Positions 17,825 through 26,370 of a DNA stretch of 39,271 nucleotides are shown piece after piece (positions within the stretch are counted from its first letter, which is position 1; each line of letters opens with the position of its first letter). Position numbers and translations under genes: made by a program. Below the pieces are notes generated by a model. That model was not told where the DNA came from, did no database searches, and saw only the letters and a list, made by a program, of their open reading frames with translations. This stretch comes from Rhodothermales bacterium. GTDB taxonomy: Bacteria > Bacteroidota > Rhodothermia > Rhodothermales > Bin80. The stretch covers positions 1 through 39,271 of the forward strand of contig JAJECE010000051.1 of the NCBI GenBank assembly GCA_022822185.1. Direction: 5' to 3'.

Positions 17825-18014
17825 CTAGCAGCCTGTGGATAAAGTATGATCACAGAGTTAGGCAGCACAACTGCATGTCATAGATGGTCAAGCCATCTAT
17901 TTTTCGCCTTTTTTGAGACTCTAAAGGCCAAAAATATCTCTTCTATCTAATCCTCAAAAACCACTCCAAAAAGCGTTGCTCAGATTTTTCTGGACTTTAT
18001 CCACGGGCTGCGAG
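17825..18014. mobile_element. 190-bp MITE-like element with 21-bp inverted ends
   Basis: The left end 17825-17845 and right end 17994-18014 are inverted copies matching at 19 of 21 positions, including a perfect GTGGATAAAGT / ACTTTATCCAC core. The 148-bp interior has no gene and contains a hairpin. No clear target duplication is visible. It could be a non-autonomous element, a relic IS end pair, or a regulatory structure. Confidence 0.55.
17880..17904 (+). terminator. Rho-independent terminator candidate
   Basis: ATAGATGG and CCATCTAT form a perfect 8-bp stem with a 5-base loop (TCAAG), followed directly by TTTT. It lies about 120 bp after the flavoprotein stop and would end the sulfotransferase-P450-reductase transcript. 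Confidence 0.6.
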
Positions 18015-18045
18015 ATTTTTTCGTTGTTCCCGCAGTGGTTATACA

Positions 18046-18064
18046 ACCGGCATTGTTGTGGAAA
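18046..18064 (+). repeat. Left terminal inverted repeat of the IS
   Basis: ACCGGCATTGTTGTGGAAA pairs with 19874-19892 with three mismatches. A direct copy of its core (CCGGCATTGCTGTG) also appears at 19922-19935, beyond the right end. Confidence 0.65.
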
Positions 18065-18076
18065 ACATTCTGTATC

Positions 18077-18106
18077 TTGACAGTTAGTGTTATTATGTCT
18101 TAATAT
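18077..18106 (+). promoter_or_regulatory. Transposase promoter candidate
   Basis: A perfect TTGACA (18077-18082) is followed after 18 bp by TAATAT (18101-18106). The ATG at 18109 lies only two bases downstream, so a transcript from here would be leaderless or the start codon lies further in. Confidence 0.5.
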
Positions 18107-18108
18107 CT

Positions 18109-19815
18109 ATGACTATTTATAGAACCTTCTTCGAGCATCCATCGGATAAAAACCAGCGAGAGTATGAAGCACTGAGAGATTTCTATCTCAACGGCACCCC
18201 AGGCAAAGACGTTGCCCAAAAATTTGGCTACACACTGGGGACCTTCAAGAATCTCTGCTGTCAATTCCGCAAAAATCCGAACATGTCCTTCTTCCTGCCA
18301 ACTCCCAAAAAAGAACCTGCCCCGGACTCGCTATGTGCACGCATTCTGGAGTTACGCAAAACCCGAAAAGTCTCCATTTATGAGATTCAGCAACTGTTGG
18401 AAGAGGAAGGGCGCTCAGCGAGTCCCTCCTACATCAGTAAGGTCCTCCGAGCCGCAGGCTTGCCCTCGCTACCGCGTGGACCCAAACAACCGAAGCCGAT
18501 CAAGGCCCCGCCAGCAGATGTCGCTACCCTGGATCTGTCTCCCCGTTCATTCTCGACCTCCTGCGGAGGACTCTTTTTGTTTATGCCGGATCCGGTTCAG
18601 ATGGACATGGACGCGCTGGTCCAAGATTTTCCAGGATCCGACAAGATCCCGGCCTCCCACATGGTTCGATCTCTTTTGGCACTCAAACTCTGGGGGATCG
18701 GTCGCCCTTCCCGTGTCATGTCGGAGGCTCTGGATGAAGGATTAGCCCTCTTTGCCGGACTCAACGCAATTCCAAAACGCTCCTCGCTCACCGAATATAC
18801 CGGACGGTGCGATCCCCACTTTACCCAGGAGTTTACGCACGCATGGTTTGATGTCGCCGCGCAACTTGATCCAGGACTGAAAGAAAAAGGAGAGTCCTTT
18901 GATCTGGACTTCCATACCATCCCCTACCATGGAGATCAGGCGTTGATGGAAAAACATTACGTGAGCAAACGCAGTCGCCGACAACTGGGAATTCTCACGT
19001 TCCTGGTCCGAGATGCCTCCACACGCATCTTCACCTACGCAAACACCACCGTACACAAAAAAGATCATTCGATGGCCATCCACTATTTCATTGAGGATTG
19101 GAAGCAACGGACCGGTTCCCTACCGAGCGAACTGGTCTTTGACAGTGGAGTGACGACCTATGCCCAATTGGCCAAGATCCATGCGCAGAAGATCGGCTTT
19201 ATTACGCTGCGAAAACGGCATAAATCCATGGTCCAGGCCGCACGGGAACAACCTGCAAATCAGTGGCGCTCCATCACCTTGACCAACATTGGGCGCAAGT
19301 ATCGCCATCCGCGTGTTCTGGAGCAGAAAGTGAGGCTCAAAGGATACCCCGATGAAGTCCGTCAACTTGCCATTGACGGACTAGGACGGGATCAACTCAT
19401 GTTTCTGATTACCAATCAAACCGAGCCAGCCCCCGCCAAGGTCATTGACCGCTATGCACGCCGAATGATGATCGAAAATGTGATCAGTGATACCATTGAC
19501 TTCTTTCATATGGATGCCCTGAGTGCAGCCGTTCCCATGAAAATCCATGTGGATCTACAACTTACCCTCATTGCCGGGCTGCTCTACCGACTCCTCGGAA
19601 TACGTGTCGGGGAACGAAAGGAACTCGCCGAAACACGAACCCTGTTCAGGGAATTGATCCCAAAACGAGCCAAAATCCATCTCACAGAAAAAGAAATTAT
19701 CGTCCAGTATCCCCGGCGAGCTCACAGCCCACTGCTCATGAATGCCGAATACCATAAAGTAAATCTGCCAATCCCCTGGCTAGACAACAAAAGCCTCCGA
19801 ATTGAGTTCGCGTGA
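18109..19815 (+). CDS. DDE transposase, IS4/IS1634-like
   Basis: The 568-residue protein starts with two HTH-like segments: residues ~20-55 with GTPGKDVAQKFGYTLGTFK, and ~82-125 with SIYEIQQLLEEEG. An RNase H-fold transposase core follows. Candidate catalytic acids are D in SFDLDFHTIPYHGD, D in LVFDSGV and E in RRMMIENVISD, the DDE arrangement with a beta-strand insertion typical of IS4-related groups. The end LTLIAGLLYRLLGIRVGE is characteristic of this unnamed transposase type. The frame is intact and bounded by inverted repeats, so the element may still be active. Exact IS family naming needs a database. Confidence 0.88.
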   Translation: MTIYRTFFEHPSDKNQREYEALRDFYLNGTPGKDVAQKFGYTLGTFKNLCCQFRKNPNMSFFLPTPKKEPAPDSLCARILELRKTRKVSIYEIQQLLEEEGRSASPSYISKVLRAAGLPSLPRGPKQPKPIKAPPADVATLDLSPRSFSTSCGGLFLFMPDPVQMDMDALVQDFPGSDKIPASHMVRSLLALKLWGIGRPSRVMSEALDEGLALFAGLNAIPKRSSLTEYTGRCDPHFTQEFTHAWFDVAAQLDPGLKEKGESFDLDFHTIPYHGDQALMEKHYVSKRSRRQLGILTFLVRDASTRIFTYANTTVHKKDHSMAIHYFIEDWKQRTGSLPSELVFDSGVTTYAQLAKIHAQKIGFITLRKRHKSMVQAAREQPANQWRSITLTNIGRKYRHPRVLEQKVRLKGYPDEVRQLAIDGLGRDQLMFLITNQTEPAPAKVIDRYARRMMIENVISDTIDFFHMDALSAAVPMKIHVDLQLTLIAGLLYRLLGIRVGERKELAETRTLFRELIPKRAKIHLTEKEIIVQYPRRAHSPLLMNAEYHKVNLPIPWLDNKSLRIEFA

Positions 19816-19873
19816 AAGTCACCTGCAAGTTTACCGAGTGGGAAGCCAGGGTAGTGGAACCGAAATTTAAATA

Positions 19874-19892
19874 TTTCCATACAAATGCCGGT
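19874..19892 (-). repeat. Right terminal inverted repeat of the IS
   Basis: TTTCCATACAAATGCCGGT is the inverted partner of the left end at 18046-18064, located 58 bp after the transposase stop. Confidence 0.65.
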
Positions 19893-19929
19893 AGAACCCC
19901 TGCCCGGTTTAGGATAGTTCTCCGGCATT
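19884..19929. other. Hairpin at the IS right end
   Basis: AATGCCGGTAGAAC (19884-19897) pairs with GTTCTCCGGCATT (19917-19929) with a single bulged T, leaving a 19-base loop. The structure overlaps the right inverted repeat and the direct repeat at 19922, so it may be a recombination or transcription-stop structure. There is no T-run. Confidence 0.55.
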
Positions 19930-20034
19930 GCTGTGAATGACAAACATGAAGTTATATTGGTTGGTGAAGCCGAGAAGATTTAATCATTCCGAACAAATCA
20001 CGATAGAACCTTATCAACGTGTTGAACCGAATTC

Positions 20035-20607
20035 ATGGAACATCCTGTAAATCTTAAAATCCCCTGTCTGGACCATCAGAGTCGGTGGAGTGCCATCTTT
20101 CGCCTGTTTCTTGCTGTGCCGGCAATGATTGTCTTTCCGATTCTTGTGCTCCCTATACCCTTAAGCTATGTTCTGGCCTGCCTTTCCATCATGTTCTTTG
20201 ACCAGTATCCCAGATGGCTCTTTACGTTTAATCTGAGTATCACCCGGTTCAAGTTCAGACTTTTTGCGTACCTGCTGCTGCTGACCAACGAATATCCATC
20301 GTTCAGCGAGATGGGCGGGGTTCAAATAGAGGTCAATTACCCTGATAAGAATACGAAGTTGAGCCGCTTACTGCCTCTGGTGAAGTGGCTGCTCATCTTT
20401 CCACACTTTTGTGCACTCCTTTTGTTTTCTTTCATGCTGGTGTGGCTGATCACACCTGTGGCCTGGGGGTTCATCGTAGTCACGGAGCGTTATCCGCAAA
20501 CGCTGTTTAACTTCCCCTTCGGCATATTACGGTGGATCCTCCGCGCATATGTTTACAGTTTGATGTTAACGACCGATCAGTACCCATCCTTCTCGTGGGA
20601 GAGTTAG
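20035..20607 (+). CDS. DUF4389 membrane protein
   Basis: The 190-residue protein has two similar halves, each a hydrophobic hairpin followed by a RYP/QYP-type segment: FDQYPRWLFTFNL with TNEYPSFS, and TERYPQTLFNFPFGILRWILRAYVYSLMLTTDQYPSFS. This is the pattern of the DUF4389 family of small inner-membrane proteins with no known function. Hydrophobic segments lie at about 20-55, 72-84, 115-148 and 158-175. It stops three bases before the ATG of the SixA-type gene, so the two form an operon. Confidence 0.85.
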   Translation: MEHPVNLKIPCLDHQSRWSAIFRLFLAVPAMIVFPILVLPIPLSYVLACLSIMFFDQYPRWLFTFNLSITRFKFRLFAYLLLLTNEYPSFSEMGGVQIEVNYPDKNTKLSRLLPLVKWLLIFPHFCALLLFSFMLVWLITPVAWGFIVVTERYPQTLFNFPFGILRWILRAYVYSLMLTTDQYPSFSWES

Positions 20608-20610
20608 TTG

Positions 20611-21147
20611 ATGTCTAAAACCGTTCTCCTTCTTCGTCACGGGAAGTCAGACTGGAAAGCAACCTATGATCAGGATCATGATCGGCCGCTGAATTCGCGG
20701 GGCCGGCGTGCCTCCGGTGCGATGGGACGCTGGCTTGAAGAACGGGGCCCCCTGCCAGATCTTATCCTCTGCTCTACCGCCGTCCGCGCCCGTTCAACCT
20801 GCAGGATTGCCAGCAAAGCAGGTGGCTGGAACACAGACATCCGGTACGAGCATGCACTGTATCATGCTGCCCCCGGCGACTTGATCCACTACCTGCAAGA
20901 GATCCCGGATCACCTCCAAACCGTCATGATGATAGGACATCAGCCCACATGGTCCATAACGGCGGCGCTTCTGTCAGACCATGCGGTGCGCGAATTCCCC
21001 ACTGCATCTATGGTAAGAATTGATCTTCCGGTTGAAACCTGGGAACGCTCCGTGCCCGGGGCAGGAACGTTTATCTGGCACCAATTCCCCAGACAATTAG
21101 CCAGGAAATACTACAATACTCAAACCGTAAAGCCGAAATCATCGTGA
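20611..21147 (+). CDS. sixA: SixA-type histidine phosphatase
   Basis: The 178 residues belong to the histidine phosphatase superfamily, SixA branch: LLLRHGKSDW near the N-terminus carries the RHG catalytic histidine, DRPLNSRGRRAS and CSTAVRARST supply phosphate-binding arginines, and MMIGHQPTWS holds the second histidine. E. coli SixA (about 160 residues) removes phosphate from phosphohistidine in the nitrogen phosphotransfer system or from HPt domains; the target here is unknown. ATG 20611 is preferred over TTG 20608 because GGGAGAG lies about a dozen bases upstream. It converges with the S9 peptidase gene. Confidence 0.9.
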   Translation: MSKTVLLLRHGKSDWKATYDQDHDRPLNSRGRRASGAMGRWLEERGPLPDLILCSTAVRARSTCRIASKAGGWNTDIRYEHALYHAAPGDLIHYLQEIPDHLQTVMMIGHQPTWSITAALLSDHAVREFPTASMVRIDLPVETWERSVPGAGTFIWHQFPRQLARKYYNTQTVKPKSS

Positions 21148-21210
21148 AGTGTTCGACACCTGACGGATGGATCACAAACATCCCAATCCTCCAGGTTTCG
21201 ACGGTTACAA

Positions 21211-23949
21211 TTACCGGTTACCGGCAGGCTCCAACCCCAATGTTTCCCCTTTCATGATCGCAGGAACCCCCTCCGTCATCCATACAGGGGCAGGTGCATC
21301 CATGAGATAATGATCAAAGAACTGCTGCATACGAATAGCAAAGTCCTTTTTATTGGGATACTTGGAGAGGCCATGGCCTTCTCCGTTATAGTTGAGCATC
21401 CAGACGGGCTTCTGCAGACGTCGCAGAGCCACAAAAAATTCAATGCCCTGATACCACGGCACCGCACCATCATCATCGTTGTGAAGCATGAGAACCGGGG
21501 TTTTGATCTTGTCCGCCTGAAATAGCGGAGAATTGTCAAGATACCGGAGCGGAGTTTCCCACAGAGTGCCTCCAATCCGGCTTTGGGTGCGTTCATATTG
21601 AAACATGCGGCTCATGCCGCTGGCCCACCGGATCCCGCCATAGGCACTGGTCATATTCACCACCGGCGCCCCTGCTTCCGCAGCAGCAAACAGATCAGAT
21701 TCTGTAATCATATAGGCGATCTGATATCCTCCCCAGCTGTGTCCCTGTACCCCGACACGGTCCGGATCGACAAAACCCTGATTGATCAGCATGGTCACCC
21801 CGGGAATGACCGCATTCAGGGCACTCTCGCCTGGATAACCTACCTTGTAGGGGATGTCGGGCACAAAAACCACATAACCCCGGCTGACATAAAAAGAGAA
21901 ACTGATAGAGGAACGTGCCGTGGCGGGGGGTCGGTACTGGTGCAGACCGTTGGACATCTTCTCGTAGAAATACACCATCATCGGATATTCTCTTGAGGAA
22001 TCAAACCCATCCGGCTTAAATAACATTCCCGTGAGCGGAATCCCGTCCAGTGATGTCCAATGAACCAGTTCAGCCGTGCCCCAACTGTAATCAGATTGCT
22101 GAGGGTTAATCCTGCTCACCTGCTCCATATCCGACAGATCCAGACTGCCCGTCCAAAGGTCTCTGGACTCGATAAAACTCTCTCGTGTAAAGAGGAGCTG
22201 ATCGGCATTTTTGGCTTTTTCAGGAGATCCAAAACGCCTGTCCATCATGACCATTTCCGACGGAACTTCATTTGAATCAAGCTCCACACGATAGAACCCG
22301 GATGCTTTTGTATCCAGATCCAAGGCCGAAAGCATGAGTTGATCCGGAATGGATTCTTCTTCCGAATCCAGTTCAACATAGCGAAATTGCAGATTTCGTT
22401 CACGGCCAACCCCGCCTGTCACATTGCGCGGTGCAGAGGTCTCACCGGGGTTCACTGCCCAGATGTCGTGGCGGTCATAAAACAGAAACTCTTGATCATT
22501 GCTGCTCCATCCCGCACTTCCGTACGGATTCGGGGCATACGGCCAGTCATGGATTTCGTTGTGAACCGGCGAATCCATGGATGCGGTCAGATTAACCGGT
22601 TTTCCACCATCTGCTGCCAGAGCCATCCAGTTGCGTCCATCCCGGTCCCACCATGTAATATATTGCGCATCAGGGGAAAGAGAGGGGCGGTACTGAACGC
22701 CCTCAAGAGCGAGTGTGCTCGTGCCGTCAAGTACATTGACCACATACGTATCGTAGGCTCTGGGGGAATCCCAGCTGATCTGTTGCTGATAGGGCAAGCT
22801 TGACCAGCCAAGGGCAATGTCTGCATCCCCGTCTGATCCCACCGATACATCCGGCATCCCTTTATGTGCCAGTTGCGTGATCTGTCCCGTATCTAAATGA
22901 AGAACGGCCAGATAAGAGCGTTCTTTTTCCCGCTTCGCATTCACCAGTTGCATGGGTTGCAAAAGCGGATCGCGCCAGTTCCAGATATCCAGAACCGGGG
23001 CTTCGTCATCCTCTTCTTTTTCAGACAACGGCCTGGGGGCCGTACCAAAGTAGAGACGGGTCCCATTTTCTGAAAATGACGGATCTTCGTGGGGACTGAT
23101 CCACCAGCCCGCAGGAACGGCATTGCTGGCTGCCGTAGCCACTGCACGGACGCTGTCGGCACCGGTCTGCCAGTAATAGAGCGCATACTCTTCGGGATCC
23201 GCTGCAGCCCCCTCATGACTGGACAGGAACGCCAACTGGACTCCAGCTTCATCAAATGTCAAGCGCTCATAGGCTCCCCCGCCAGCGAGGAGCGTATCCA
23301 CGGCACCAGAAAAAAGATCCACCCGAACCAGTCCGGTATCCAACGAATCCCTCCCCTCAAAGGTATACACCAAGTGGGCTCCATTTGGAGAAAGCAGATA
23401 GTCCTGGACCTGCACAAAACTAGTCTTATCCGTAGTTCCAAAGTTATGTATGTGAAGGGTATTGCCTTCGCCGACAGAATCCGCTTCTGTTTTTTCCGAA
23501 AGATACGCGACTACACTGGTGAAATCGTCAGGGATTTTAAAAGATTGTACACGGGGGACATACTGGTGTGTACCCGTTCCAAGATCCAGAATGCCAAGGG
23601 TATCCTTTGGCATCTCGTCCTGCTCAAGCTCTGACTTGCGGGCAGCCCTGAGCGTATCTTCCGACGGGGAGATCAGGTACACTGCATACCGGGAATCATG
23701 TGTGAATTGCATTGTATTCCCTCTGGGGATCTTGTGCAGCTCATCATCGGTGAGACTGCGGACCACAAGGGTTCCATCTCCCTTTTCAGGGCCGTATTCA
23801 TAGAAGCTCCACTGACCATCATGTGAGATTCCCCGGTCAGAAATGCTGTTCCAGATTTCGTATGCCGTATGGTCCAGCATTTTTTTCTGCGCATTGGCAT
23901 TCATGCAGAGCAGGGACAACGTGAGCAGGAGAAAACAGGTGCGGTACAT
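21211..23949 (-). CDS. Exported S9 family peptidase (prolyl oligopeptidase type)
   Basis: The 912-residue precursor begins with a signal peptide (MYRTCFLLLTLSLLCMNANA, then QKK) for export. A long beta-propeller-like region with repeated WSxxxx and SPD-type blades leads to the alpha/beta hydrolase domain. The catalytic serine is in GHSWGGY (~S738), the aspartate in HNDDDGAVPW (~D827) and the histidine in GEGHGLSKYP (~H859), giving a complete triad. It probably degrades oligopeptides in the periplasm or outside the cell; family members include dipeptidyl peptidases and acylaminoacyl peptidases. It starts 27 bp after pheA on the same strand and is probably co-transcribed with it. Confidence 0.93.
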   Translation of the reverse strand: MYRTCFLLLTLSLLCMNANAQKKMLDHTAYEIWNSISDRGISHDGQWSFYEYGPEKGDGTLVVRSLTDDELHKIPRGNTMQFTHDSRYAVYLISPSEDTLRAARKSELEQDEMPKDTLGILDLGTGTHQYVPRVQSFKIPDDFTSVVAYLSEKTEADSVGEGNTLHIHNFGTTDKTSFVQVQDYLLSPNGAHLVYTFEGRDSLDTGLVRVDLFSGAVDTLLAGGGAYERLTFDEAGVQLAFLSSHEGAAADPEEYALYYWQTGADSVRAVATAASNAVPAGWWISPHEDPSFSENGTRLYFGTAPRPLSEKEEDDEAPVLDIWNWRDPLLQPMQLVNAKREKERSYLAVLHLDTGQITQLAHKGMPDVSVGSDGDADIALGWSSLPYQQQISWDSPRAYDTYVVNVLDGTSTLALEGVQYRPSLSPDAQYITWWDRDGRNWMALAADGGKPVNLTASMDSPVHNEIHDWPYAPNPYGSAGWSSNDQEFLFYDRHDIWAVNPGETSAPRNVTGGVGRERNLQFRYVELDSEEESIPDQLMLSALDLDTKASGFYRVELDSNEVPSEMVMMDRRFGSPEKAKNADQLLFTRESFIESRDLWTGSLDLSDMEQVSRINPQQSDYSWGTAELVHWTSLDGIPLTGMLFKPDGFDSSREYPMMVYFYEKMSNGLHQYRPPATARSSISFSFYVSRGYVVFVPDIPYKVGYPGESALNAVIPGVTMLINQGFVDPDRVGVQGHSWGGYQIAYMITESDLFAAAEAGAPVVNMTSAYGGIRWASGMSRMFQYERTQSRIGGTLWETPLRYLDNSPLFQADKIKTPVLMLHNDDDGAVPWYQGIEFFVALRRLQKPVWMLNYNGEGHGLSKYPNKKDFAIRMQQFFDHYLMDAPAPVWMTEGVPAIMKGETLGLEPAGNR

Positions 23950-23976
23950 TGGGTTCGTAGATTGTGATTTAGGTTA

Positions 23977-24837
23977 TTATGACAGGTTTTTGTGGTCTCC
24001 GTCCCAGGTTTCTCCGTGCGGATAGGATCCCAGGATACGCAGGTCGGTGGTGAGTTCATCAAGATGCTCAAGCGCCCGCTGAAGCAGGGGGGCTGCACTG
24101 TCCCCTGCAACATCCAGATAAAAAAGGTAATCCCCCGGTCGGCCAATCAGCGGCCGGCTTTCCACCTTGTACAGGTCTATTTCACGGAGAAAAAATACGG
24201 CGAGGCTCTTAAAAAGGGCACCGGGTATGCTCTTCTTCAGGGCAAACACGACGGAGGTTTTCAGTGCATTTTTCGTCGGAGCCGGCCGCACCGCATCTCT
24301 TGGTGCCAAAGCCAGAAACCGCGTATAGTTGAGCGTATGGCTTTGCAGATCCGTTGCCAGAATCTCCAGGCCGTACTCCTTTGCCGCTCTTGCAGGTCCG
24401 ATTGCAGCACTCGTGAAGCCGGCTTCCGCTGCAATCAACTTTGCCGCACCCGCGGTATCGTAGGTGGGGACAACCTCACTCCAACTGAGTTTTTCCCTGA
24501 GAAACGTCTGGCATTGTCCGAGCGCCTGTGGATGCGAAAGAACGCGCTGGATCCCCTCTAACCGGACACCGGGCTTCGCCATCAGAAAATGGCGAATGCG
24601 CAGTTTGACCTCCCCTGCAATCCTGACCTGGTGTGTACGCAGAAGATCATAATTGATATGGACACTGCCGAAGAGGGAATTTTCAATGGGAATAATCCCG
24701 CGCGCAACGGTTCGGGCCTCAACGGCCTGAAATACATCCTCCATGGCAGGAACCGGAACGACACGACAATCTGGATACAGGCGGCCGGCCGCCTCTTCAC
24801 TGAATGCACCAATTTCTCCTTGAAATGCAACCTTCAT
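23977..24837 (-). CDS. pheA: Prephenate dehydratase
   Basis: This 286-residue monofunctional enzyme converts prephenate to phenylpyruvate for phenylalanine synthesis. The catalytic domain shows VAFQGEIGAFSEEAA at the start, GIIPIENSLFGSV, LSHPQALGQC, and the NYTRFL segment that carries the conserved T-R-F. The C-terminal ACT domain (from about residue 195) has ESRP and GDYLFYLD, the phenylalanine-binding signatures, so end-product feedback is expected. No chorismate mutase domain is attached. The ATG is followed directly by the conserved beta strand. It precedes the S9 peptidase and follows the methyltransferase-HNH gene by 134 bp, which is enough for its own promoter. Confidence 0.95.
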   Translation of the reverse strand: MKVAFQGEIGAFSEEAAGRLYPDCRVVPVPAMEDVFQAVEARTVARGIIPIENSLFGSVHINYDLLRTHQVRIAGEVKLRIRHFLMAKPGVRLEGIQRVLSHPQALGQCQTFLREKLSWSEVVPTYDTAGAAKLIAAEAGFTSAAIGPARAAKEYGLEILATDLQSHTLNYTRFLALAPRDAVRPAPTKNALKTSVVFALKKSIPGALFKSLAVFFLREIDLYKVESRPLIGRPGDYLFYLDVAGDSAAPLLQRALEHLDELTTDLRILGSYPHGETWDGDHKNLS

Positions 24838-24971
24838 AGCACCAGGATCTGATCAAGTGGTTGAAAGAATTTCATGTAATATGGATCAATTTTGTATCAG
24901 ATGTTCCGCCGCTTCCCACCGCTCCGGTATGGGCGGAGTGTTCTTATAGCGATGACCGGGTTTCATCAGTT

Positions 24972-26366
24972 TCAAGGGAACAGGGTATCTTTGCCGGGTG
25001 CCATATAGCCGCGTCTCTTGTTTTCTCTGCGAAGCCCCGACAGTGTATAGATATTGCTCTTGAGCTGATTACAGGGGCCACAAAGCAGAACACGGTTCGA
25101 GATATGATTGATGCCTCCATCGGAGCGGGGCGTATTATGGTCTAACTGCAAATAGCGCGGATCATCAAATTCTCTGTCGCATCCCTGGCATTTGCATCCA
25201 TACTGTTCTAACAGATGGTCGTACATCTGCCTGCGTGACCAGCGGGGCCCCTTCGGCTCCTTCACGCGCACTTTCACGCGTAGAAACGGAGCGGCTTCTT
25301 CTTTGTCGTCAGTCCGTTCCGGAATCTGATCCGTAAATACAATGCCCTTGGGGAAAAGATAGCCATCAGGATGATCCGTATTCTGAATTAGCCCTTCCTT
25401 TCGCAAGCGCTGTATGATTACGTTTTTACACTCATCCCATAGATCCATGCCAACCCACTGACGATCCAGTCTCTCCGCAGCGACAAGAGTTGTAGCGCAT
25501 CCCGCAAATGGATCAAAGACTATATCTCCCTCATTGCTGGATACCTTGAGAATACGTTCGTACAGAGCAAGTGGTTTCTGGGTAGGATAACCTAGACGTT
25601 CTTTTGATCCTGACTGGAGGCTATTTATTCCGGTCCACCAATCTTCTGGAATCTTTGGCTCATCAAGGTAATAGCGATATATCTTGCCTGTGGCGCGGAC
25701 AATTTTATCCTGATATGGACGACCATCTTTATCAGTACCAATTCGTCCACCAAAGCTCTTCTTTCCAGTATCCCGAGGTATGCCGGCAGCTTTCCCGTCA
25801 AAGTGATATTTCCGGCTTTTTGTGTAATACAAAATCACATCATGTTTTCGTCCCCAATGGTGCCGGCTTTTCCCTCCAACGTTGTAGCACCAGATAATCT
25901 CATTCCTGAACTGCCTGTATCCAAAGATTGCATCCATAGCGGCCTTCAGATAGTGGCTGGCAGTCGGATCGCAGTGAAGGTATATGCTCCCTGTTGGCTT
26001 CAGAATGCGTCGCATTTCCAGCAACCGCACTGCCATAAAGCATAGATAAGCACCCATGCCCTCAGAATGAGCATGTTGAGCGGATTCAATGGCTTCCATC
26101 AATCTGGGGTAGTCATCTTTCAATTGATCAATCCATTCCTGATGCACATCTTTTTCCCAACTCCACCGATCCTGAAATTTTGCTCCTGATGCAAGACTGT
26201 TGGGGGTTGCGTGGAAGTCCCTTCCCTTGTTAAACGGTGGATCCGTTGCGATCAGGTCTACGCTCCCGCTGTTCATGGCCCTCAGAAACCGAAGGTTATC
26301 GCCGTGAAACAGCGTACGGTTTTGCCAATTGGCACAATTTCCCGGTGCCGGAGATTCTGCAGGCAT
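24972..26366 (-). CDS. DNA methyltransferase fused to a C-terminal HNH domain
   Basis: From ATG 26366 (TTG 26378 is an alternative) there are 464 residues. TDPPFNKGRDF (41-51) is catalytic motif IV, YLHCDPTASHYLK and WCYNVGGKSRHHWGRKHD follow, YPTQKPLALYERIL comes later, and FDPFAGCATTLVAAERL is motif I. The order IV to I is that of beta-class N6-adenine or N4-cytosine methyltransferases. The last ~100 residues hold an HNH fold: CKCQGC, LQLDHNTPRSDGG, ISNRVLLCGPCNQLKSN. A modification and a nuclease-like domain in one chain suggest a self-contained restriction-modification or mobile/phage-derived enzyme; the HNH unit might also just bind DNA. No separate restriction gene is adjacent. It lies between argS and pheA. 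Confidence 0.9.
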   Translation of the reverse strand: MPAESPAPGNCANWQNRTLFHGDNLRFLRAMNSGSVDLIATDPPFNKGRDFHATPNSLASGAKFQDRWSWEKDVHQEWIDQLKDDYPRLMEAIESAQHAHSEGMGAYLCFMAVRLLEMRRILKPTGSIYLHCDPTASHYLKAAMDAIFGYRQFRNEIIWCYNVGGKSRHHWGRKHDVILYYTKSRKYHFDGKAAGIPRDTGKKSFGGRIGTDKDGRPYQDKIVRATGKIYRYYLDEPKIPEDWWTGINSLQSGSKERLGYPTQKPLALYERILKVSSNEGDIVFDPFAGCATTLVAAERLDRQWVGMDLWDECKNVIIQRLRKEGLIQNTDHPDGYLFPKGIVFTDQIPERTDDKEEAAPFLRVKVRVKEPKGPRWSRRQMYDHLLEQYGCKCQGCDREFDDPRYLQLDHNTPRSDGGINHISNRVLLCGPCNQLKSNIYTLSGLRRENKRRGYMAPGKDTLFP

Positions 26367-26370
26367 AATG

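Larger units (their letters stand above)
18046..19892 (+). mobile_element. Insertion sequence with DDE transposase
   Basis: The left end ACCGGCATTGTTGTGGAAA (18046-18064) is matched by an inverted copy at 19874-19892 (16 of 19 positions), bracketing the 568-residue transposase. Weaker inverted similarity continues outside both ends (GCAGTGGTT on the left, AACCCCTGC on the right at 19895-19903), so the true borders may be some 15 bp further out. I saw no clear target-site duplication. Confidence 0.7.

Noticed and set aside
17834..18065. DnaA-box-like strings (TGTGGATAA, TTATCCACG, TGTGGAAAA) suggesting an origin
   Set aside because: The first two are the inverted ends of the 190-bp element and the third is part of the IS left end. 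There is no dnaA, dnaN or other origin context.
24898..24945. CTCCG/CGGAG hairpin between pheA and the methyltransferase gene
   Set aside because: Short stem, no T-run in the transcribed direction; not enough to call a terminator or attenuator.
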